Source: PVC group bacterium
GTDB taxonomy: Bacteria > GCA-001730085 > JADFSZ01
Direction: 5' to 3'
DNA: 10,476 nucleotides
Assembly: GCA_022560555.1 (NCBI GenBank)
Contig: JADFSZ010000047.1
Span: 1 to 10,476, forward strand
Below the pieces are notes generated by a model. The model was not told where the DNA came from. It ran no database searches and saw nothing but the letters and a program-made list of their open reading frames with translations. Shown here in pieces: positions 6,561 through 10,476 of the stretch; position 1 is the first letter of the stretch; the number at the start of each line of letters is the position of its first letter. The position numbers and the translations under genes were made by a program.

Positions 6561-7265
6561 TTGCCTCGCTCTCCTGCCATATTTTCTAAAACCATAAAAA
6601 AGACACTATGGAATGTGTACGACGCGCTCGGATTTCTCATTCGGAGTAATTTTTATTTCTTTTTAGGCAGTTTGTTCATTGTAACCATTCCCGTTTCTTT
6701 TGTTTCTTTGGTTGGGGTTATCGATGCTCATTATAAATCTCCGGACTCGGAGGGCACAAGCTTTTGGAAGTCCTACCAAAAGTATTTCTGGGTGAGTAGT
6801 AAATATTTTGCCGGATACGCGCTATTTGTCGCGATGGTATTCTGGGGCTGGGGATTTTTTATGCAGATAGAAGGTTGGATGCGGTACATCGGAATATTTT
6901 TAGAGACGATTGCCGGATGGTTGTTAATTTTGTTCGGGCTTGTGAGTGTGTATGCGCCGTCTGTGATTGTTCAAGCAAAGGGGAAGGTCTCGATTTCTCA
7001 AATATGGACGAATTGTTTCATGCAGTTTTTAGCTTTTCCGTGGTTGAGTTTTTGTTTGTGGGGAGGTATTTTGGTTTGGGTGTTGCTATGTGTTTGGACA
7101 AAAATTCTGATGATTCTTGTCGCAAGTGTATTGGGGGTATTGCTGACAAATACGTATACCCTTTCACGGGCGTTTGCAAAGGGAGAAGATATAACTCTTG
7201 CCGAAAGATCCTGGAAAGGTTTTTGGAGGCCTTGGGAAGGAAGTGATGAAAAAACCACAAAATAA
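6561..7265 (+). CDS. DUF624/YesL-like integral membrane protein
   Basis: A 234-residue protein with around five hydrophobic segments (about 29-54, 83-102, 110-130, 152-176, 180-198) and charged ends. The opening (LWNVYDALGFLIRSNFYFF), the pattern of a central soluble loop with FWKSYQKYFW at 68-77, and the position directly behind MalF/MalG-type permeases resemble the DUF624 (YesL) family, which is commonly encoded with carbohydrate ABC transporters and has no proven biochemical role. The start is taken as TTG at 6561, with AAAGGG at 6546-6551 nine bases upstream; the ATG at 6553 is out of frame and soon closed. Its end overlaps the next gene by 20 bases. I infer an accessory role in sugar uptake or its regulation. 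The family assignment is from overall pattern, not from a diagnostic motif. Confidence 0.7.
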   Translation: MPRSPAIFSKTIKKTLWNVYDALGFLIRSNFYFFLGSLFIVTIPVSFVSLVGVIDAHYKSPDSEGTSFWKSYQKYFWVSSKYFAGYALFVAMVFWGWGFFMQIEGWMRYIGIFLETIAGWLLILFGLVSVYAPSVIVQAKGKVSISQIWTNCFMQFLAFPWLSFCLWGGILVWVLLCVWTKILMILVASVLGVLLTNTYTLSRAFAKGEDITLAERSWKGFWRPWEGSDEKTTK

Positions 7266-8076
7266 AAATGAAATTATTGTTCGTGATACCGAGGAATGCA
7301 AATTGGTTCATTTTCTTTCCCGCGCACTTAAGATCACACGAAGACGTGCGAAATCCCTTATTGATGCCCGGCAGGTTTTCGTTAACAACAAACGCACATG
7401 GATGGCGTCTCACCTCTTGGAAAAAGGAGATGTTGTTGAGTGGATCCGGGTGGAAAAGCCGGATACTAAAACACAGGATTTTAGGGTTCTTTTCGAAGAC
7501 ACGTGGCTGATGGCCGTTGACAAACCCCCTTTCATTACGACGACGGGGAAATCAAGTATGGAATACCTGCTTAAAAGACGCGACAAGTGCCTCTCGGCCA
7601 TCCATCGACTTGATCGGGATACATCCGGAGTCGTTTTGTTCGCGAAAAATCAAGAGGTTTTTGAAGGAATGAAAAAACTATTTCGATCGCATAAAGTCCG
7701 AAAAATATATCGTGTGATTGTTCGCGGGAAATTGCTTCAGCAGAACATAACAATAAAAAAAGCTCTAGACGGAAAACAGGCTCTGACGAAAGTGAAGCGT
7801 CTAAAAACATCTCAACACGCGACCTCTGTTGAATGTGATATTGTGACAGGACGAAAGCATCAAATCAGACGTCATTTAGCAGCCATCGGTCATGCCGTTT
7901 TAGGGGATCAAGTCTATGATGTGGGCCCTATTCGAATGAAAACTTTTCGACGGATTCCCCGCCAAATGATTCACGCAAGCCAAGTCAGTTTTCGTTCACC
8001 GTTCAATGGTAAAGCGATCCTGATTAGCTCAAAATTACCGAAGGACTTCGAGGGATCATTAAAAATGGTTTTGTGA
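7246..8076 (+). CDS. RluA-family pseudouridine synthase
   Basis: Isomerises uridine to pseudouridine in structured RNA, most likely ribosomal RNA. With the ATG at 7246 the product is 276 residues. An N-terminal S4 RNA-binding domain spans about 18-70 (LSRALKITRRRAKSLID, then GDVVEW), and the catalytic domain follows. VDKPP is at 91-95, the signature IHRLDRDTSG at 119-128 contains catalytic Asp123, KIYRVIVRG is at 154-162, and TGRKHQIRRHLAAIGHAVLGD at about 201-221 is the conserved C-terminal motif. The frame is open back to 7198, but the ATG at 7246 has GGGAAGG just upstream and matches family length. It overlaps the DUF624 gene by 20 bases. Which position it modifies (RluC-, RluD- or other type) cannot be read from the sequence. 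An intergenic stretch of 50 bases separates it from serS. Confidence 0.92.
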   Translation: MKKPQNKNEIIVRDTEECKLVHFLSRALKITRRRAKSLIDARQVFVNNKRTWMASHLLEKGDVVEWIRVEKPDTKTQDFRVLFEDTWLMAVDKPPFITTTGKSSMEYLLKRRDKCLSAIHRLDRDTSGVVLFAKNQEVFEGMKKLFRSHKVRKIYRVIVRGKLLQQNITIKKALDGKQALTKVKRLKTSQHATSVECDIVTGRKHQIRRHLAAIGHAVLGDQVYDVGPIRMKTFRRIPRQMIHASQVSFRSPFNGKAILISSKLPKDFEGSLKMVL

Positions 8077-8126
8077 TAAAATAAGTCCATCAGAGACGCG
8101 AAGAAAGGGTAGAAGGTTTTTTTATT

Positions 8127-9407
8127 ATGCTGGATATTAGATTTATTCGGGATCATATGGATCAGGTTCAAGAATCATCCAAATGGAAAAAATGCGATGT
8201 CGATCTTGATAGGATTCTTCAATTGGATGATGAACGGTGTTTGATTATTCATGAGGCGGATACTCTCAAGGAGGAGCGAAATCTTACATCCGCTAAGATT
8301 GGTAAAATGATCAACGAAAAACAAGATGTGTCACAACTTAAATCAGAGATGAAGCGCGTCGGAGAAAAAATTAAAGACTATGACGAGAAATTAGCAAACC
8401 TCTTATCCGAGATCCATGAACTTCTTTTGTGGGTTCCTAATATAATTCATGTGTCCACGCCGCGGGGGGCCTCGTCCAAAGAAAATGAACTCATTAAATC
8501 GTGGGGAAAAAAACCAGAGTTTTCTTTCCGGCCTGTTTTGCATTGGGAGTTGGGCGTAAGTCTCAATATTTTAGATTTTGAACGCGCGAGTAAAATGTCG
8601 GGAAGCGGATTCGTGATTTTTAAAAATGATGGGGTTCGTCTTCAAAGAGCGCTGATTCAGTTTATGCTGGATGTTCATCGTGAAGAGCATGGTTGTTCTG
8701 AAGTCTCTGTGCCGTTTCTTGTGGACACAAAAACCATGACGGGGACCGGTCAACTTCCGAAGCTTAAAGAGGATATGTATCGGCTCCGGACGGACGATCT
8801 CTATTTGATTCCCACAGCCGAAGTTCCCGTCACGAATATGTTTCAAAATGAAATCATGGATGAAGATGCGCTTCCGATCAATTTATGTTCTTATACGCCG
8901 TGCTTTCGCCGTGAGGCGGGGTCCTGGGGCAAAGAGACGAGGGGCTTGCATCGCCTGCACCAATTTGACAAGGTGGAAGTAGTGAAGTTTGTCAAACCGG
9001 AAACTTCGTATGACGAACACGAGATTCTTTTGGAGTACGCGGAACGTATTTTACAGAAACTCGGACTTCATTATCGTGTGATGCTTTTGAGCGCGGGAGA
9101 TTTAAGTTTTGCCGCGTCCAAATGTTATGATATAGAAGTCTGGGCTTCGGCTCAGGAAAAATATCTTGAAGTCTCATCTTGCAGTAATTTTGAAGATTTT
9201 CAAGCGAGGCGTTCACAAATACGCTTTAAGGATAAGAGGTTGAAAAAAAACCGGTTTGTACACACATTGAATGCGTCAGGAATTGCCTTGCCCCGGACGA
9301 TAATCGCGATTCTTGAGCAGTATCAGCAAAAAGACGGTTCTGTCATAATTCCGGAAGTTTTACGTCCGTATATGGGGCAAAAGGAAAGGCTTCAAAATGC
9401 GAGTTGA
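8127..9407 (+). CDS. serS: Seryl-tRNA synthetase
   Basis: Charges tRNA-Ser (and tRNA-Sec where present) with serine using ATP, in the cytoplasm. Residues 1-105 form the N-terminal domain with the long antiparallel coiled coil that grips the tRNA variable arm (heptad-like, charged stretch about 30-100). The class II catalytic core follows: TAEVPVTN at 230-237 (serine binding), motif 2 at 259-285 with [34 protein letters not shown] at 350-362, and motif 3 at 382-400, [19 protein letters not shown]. Length 426 compares with 430 in Escherichia coli. The ATG at 8127 has AGAAGG at 8111-8116, ten bases upstream. No T-box-like leader fits into the 50-base upstream gap. It overlaps rph by 11 bases. 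Confidence 0.97.
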   Translation: MLDIRFIRDHMDQVQESSKWKKCDVDLDRILQLDDERCLIIHEADTLKEERNLTSAKIGKMINEKQDVSQLKSEMKRVGEKIKDYDEKLANLLSEIHELLLWVPNIIHVSTPRGASSKENELIKSWGKKPEFSFRPVLHWELGVSLNILDFERASKMSGSGFVIFKNDGVRLQRALIQFMLDVHREEHGCSEVSVPFLVDTKTMTGTGQLPKLKEDMYRLRTDDLYLIPTAEVPVTNMFQNEIMDEDALPINLCSYTPCFRREAGSWGKETRGLHRLHQFDKVEVVKFVKPETSYDEHEILLEYAERILQKLGLHYRVMLLSAGDLSFAASKCYDIEVWASAQEKYLEVSSCSNFEDFQARRSQIRFKDKRLKKNRFVHTLNASGIALPRTIIAILEQYQQKDGSVIIPEVLRPYMGQKERLQNAS

Positions 9408-10134
9408 TAAACGCAAGGTTCATCAAATTCGTCCTGTGATCATCCAAAGAGATTTTACAGAAAATGCCGACGGATCTGTTTTAATATCTTGTGGGAATAC
9501 TAAGGTAATTTGTACCGCCATGGTAGAAGAGAAAACCCCGAATTTTCTTAAAGATAAAAATCAAGGATGGATTACCGCGGAGTATAGTATGCTTCCCGGA
9601 GCCACCAAGCCGCGATCAAGCCGTGAAGCATCAAAGGGAAGACAAGGGGGCAGAACCATGGAGATCCAACGTTTGATTGGCCGGTCTCTAAGGAGTGTTG
9701 TTGATCTTGAATGTCTCGGCCCCAGAACGATATGGATCGATTGTGATGTTATCCAAGCGGATGGCGGAACCCGATGCGCCTCGATTACGGGAGCGATGGT
9801 GTCATTGTGTGACGCGATTCAAAGACTTTTAGATCAGAAAATGATTAAAAAAAATCCCATTTCTTCCTTGATGGGAGCCATTAGCGTTGGTCTTGTTGAA
9901 GGGGAAGTTCTTTTGGATCTTTGTTATGAAGAAGACTGTCGAGCGAGCGTCGATATGAATGTTGTGATGGCTGAAGACGGGCGATTTGTAGAACTGCAAG
10001 CCACGGGTGAAGAAGCGCCGTTTGCTGAAAGTGAATACAAAAAAATGCTTAGGACAGCCAAAAAGGGGATTCGTGAACTTTTGAAAATTCAAAGAAAAGT
10101 GTTGCGCGGTAAGTCGAAGAAATCAAAACGTTAA
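9397..10134 (+). CDS. rph: Ribonuclease PH
   Basis: A phosphorolytic 3'-5' exoribonuclease that trims tRNA precursors and other RNA 3' ends, releasing nucleoside diphosphates; it forms hexameric rings. IRPVII at 11-16, [14 protein letters not shown] at 57-70, [16 protein letters not shown] at 84-99 and [19 protein letters not shown] at 115-133 supply the phosphate-binding arginines (Arg86 and Arg126). [19 protein letters not shown] at 173-191 carries the conserved acidic residues. The usual N-terminal RxDGR is RVDKR here, a small departure. Length 245 against 238 in Escherichia coli, with a basic tail (KSKKSKR). AAGGAAAGG at 9381-9389, inside serS, lies seven bases before the ATG, and the start overlaps the serS end, indicating co-translation. 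rdgB follows after 13 bases, an arrangement common in many bacteria. Confidence 0.97.
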   Translation: MRVDKRKVHQIRPVIIQRDFTENADGSVLISCGNTKVICTAMVEEKTPNFLKDKNQGWITAEYSMLPGATKPRSSREASKGRQGGRTMEIQRLIGRSLRSVVDLECLGPRTIWIDCDVIQADGGTRCASITGAMVSLCDAIQRLLDQKMIKKNPISSLMGAISVGLVEGEVLLDLCYEEDCRASVDMNVVMAEDGRFVELQATGEEAPFAESEYKKMLRTAKKGIRELLKIQRKVLRGKSKKSKR

Positions 10135-10147
10135 AATTGAGGGTCTT

Positions 10148-10476
10148 GTGGAAATTGTTCTCGCGACAAGAAATCCAAATAAAAAAAAGGAAATTTTATC
10201 TATAGTTAAAAAATTGGGATTATTTGTAAAGATATTTACACTTGATGATTTTCCTGATTGTCCCGAAGTTGAAGAAGACGGATGTACCTTTGAAGAGAAT
10301 GCGGCCAAAAAAGCTTTAAGCGTCGCGCTTCACACTCAAAAATTAACACTCGCGGATGACTCCGGGCTCATGGTTTTTGCCTTAAACGGAGCCCCTGGTG
10401 TTCACTCGGCTCTATTCGCGGGTCCTCAGAAAGATGATGCTTTGAACAACCAGAAACTTCTCGTAAGCCTTAAAGG
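10148..10476 (+). CDS. rdgB: RdgB/HAM1 non-canonical purine NTP pyrophosphatase, 5' part (cut by window edge)
   Basis: Hydrolyses dITP, XTP and ITP to monophosphates, keeping deaminated purines out of DNA and RNA. 109 codons of the usual ~200 are present. TRNPNKKKE at 7-15 is the substrate-binding N-terminal motif (usually TxNxxKxxE), EEDGCTFEENAAKKA at 42-56 is the second conserved block, and LADDSGLMVFALNGAPGVHSA at 68-88 includes the family catalytic and metal-binding Asp pair. The start is GTG at 10148, with GAGGG at 10139-10143 four bases upstream, 13 bases beyond the rph stop; no in-frame ATG lies in this region. Expected to be co-transcribed with serS and rph. Confidence 0.95.
   Translation, partial: MEIVLATRNPNKKKEILSIVKKLGLFVKIFTLDDFPDCPEVEEDGCTFEENAAKKALSVALHTQKLTLADDSGLMVFALNGAPGVHSALFAGPQKDDALNNQKLLVSLK

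Noticed and set aside
7018-7413. 131-codon open frame on the minus strand
   Set aside because: It is antisense to the DUF624 gene and the pseudouridine synthase, both well supported, and shows no family features.
8077-8126. T-box or other riboswitch leader for serS
   Set aside because: The 50-base gap is far too short for a T-box leader and has no recognisable specifier or antiterminator sequence.

Overview
The window is a bacterial chromosomal segment made almost entirely of tightly packed housekeeping genes on the + strand (purU, a family-2-like glycosyltransferase, a SPOR/TPR envelope protein, miaA, two sugar-type ABC permeases, a DUF624-like membrane protein, an RluA-type pseudouridine synthase, serS, rph and the start of rdgB). 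Genes overlap or lie a few bases apart, several appear to start at TTG or GTG behind good Shine-Dalgarno sequences, and no RNA gene, CRISPR array or transposase was seen. The lineage cannot be fixed from sequence alone. The gene set and moderate GC would fit an uncultured Gram-negative-type phylum such as Omnitrophota, but this is a low-confidence guess.

Layout: 1-182 (minus) holds the 5' part of a YjbR/MmcQ-like gene broken by an in-frame TAG. 185-1312 (minus) is a chimeric reading frame: the first ~114 codons are the N-terminal half of a SAM hydroxide adenosyltransferase (DUF62 family), and the rest is a transglutaminase/kyphoscoliosis-type cysteine protease domain with its Cys-His-Asp triad. 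Diverging from it across a 60-base spacer is the + strand run from purU to the right edge. 1373-3679 is purU, the glycosyltransferase and the SPOR protein. 3751-7265 is miaA, then permease, permease and DUF624. 7246-8076 is the pseudouridine synthase. 8127-10476 is serS, rph and partial rdgB.

The one striking anomaly is at about position 960-975. To its left the DNA is AT-rich (hand count of 181-300 plus 841-960: 62 G/C of 240, about 26%). To its right it is much richer (961-1200: 118 G/C of 240, about 49%). The left arm carries two genes that resemble Bacteroidota proteins, the transglutaminase and YjbR. The join cuts both parent proteins internally, yet the reading frame is kept. The explanation is either a recent recombination or transfer into the DUF62 gene, or a mis-join in a metagenome assembly. 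The sequence alone cannot decide, and the second must be excluded first.

Functionally, the + strand genes cover one-carbon/purine balance (purU), envelope biology (glycosyltransferase, SPOR protein), tRNA and rRNA modification and processing (miaA, RluA-type enzyme, rph), serine-tRNA charging (serS), nucleotide-pool sanitation (rdgB) and carbohydrate uptake (two permeases plus DUF624, with no binding protein or ATPase in view).
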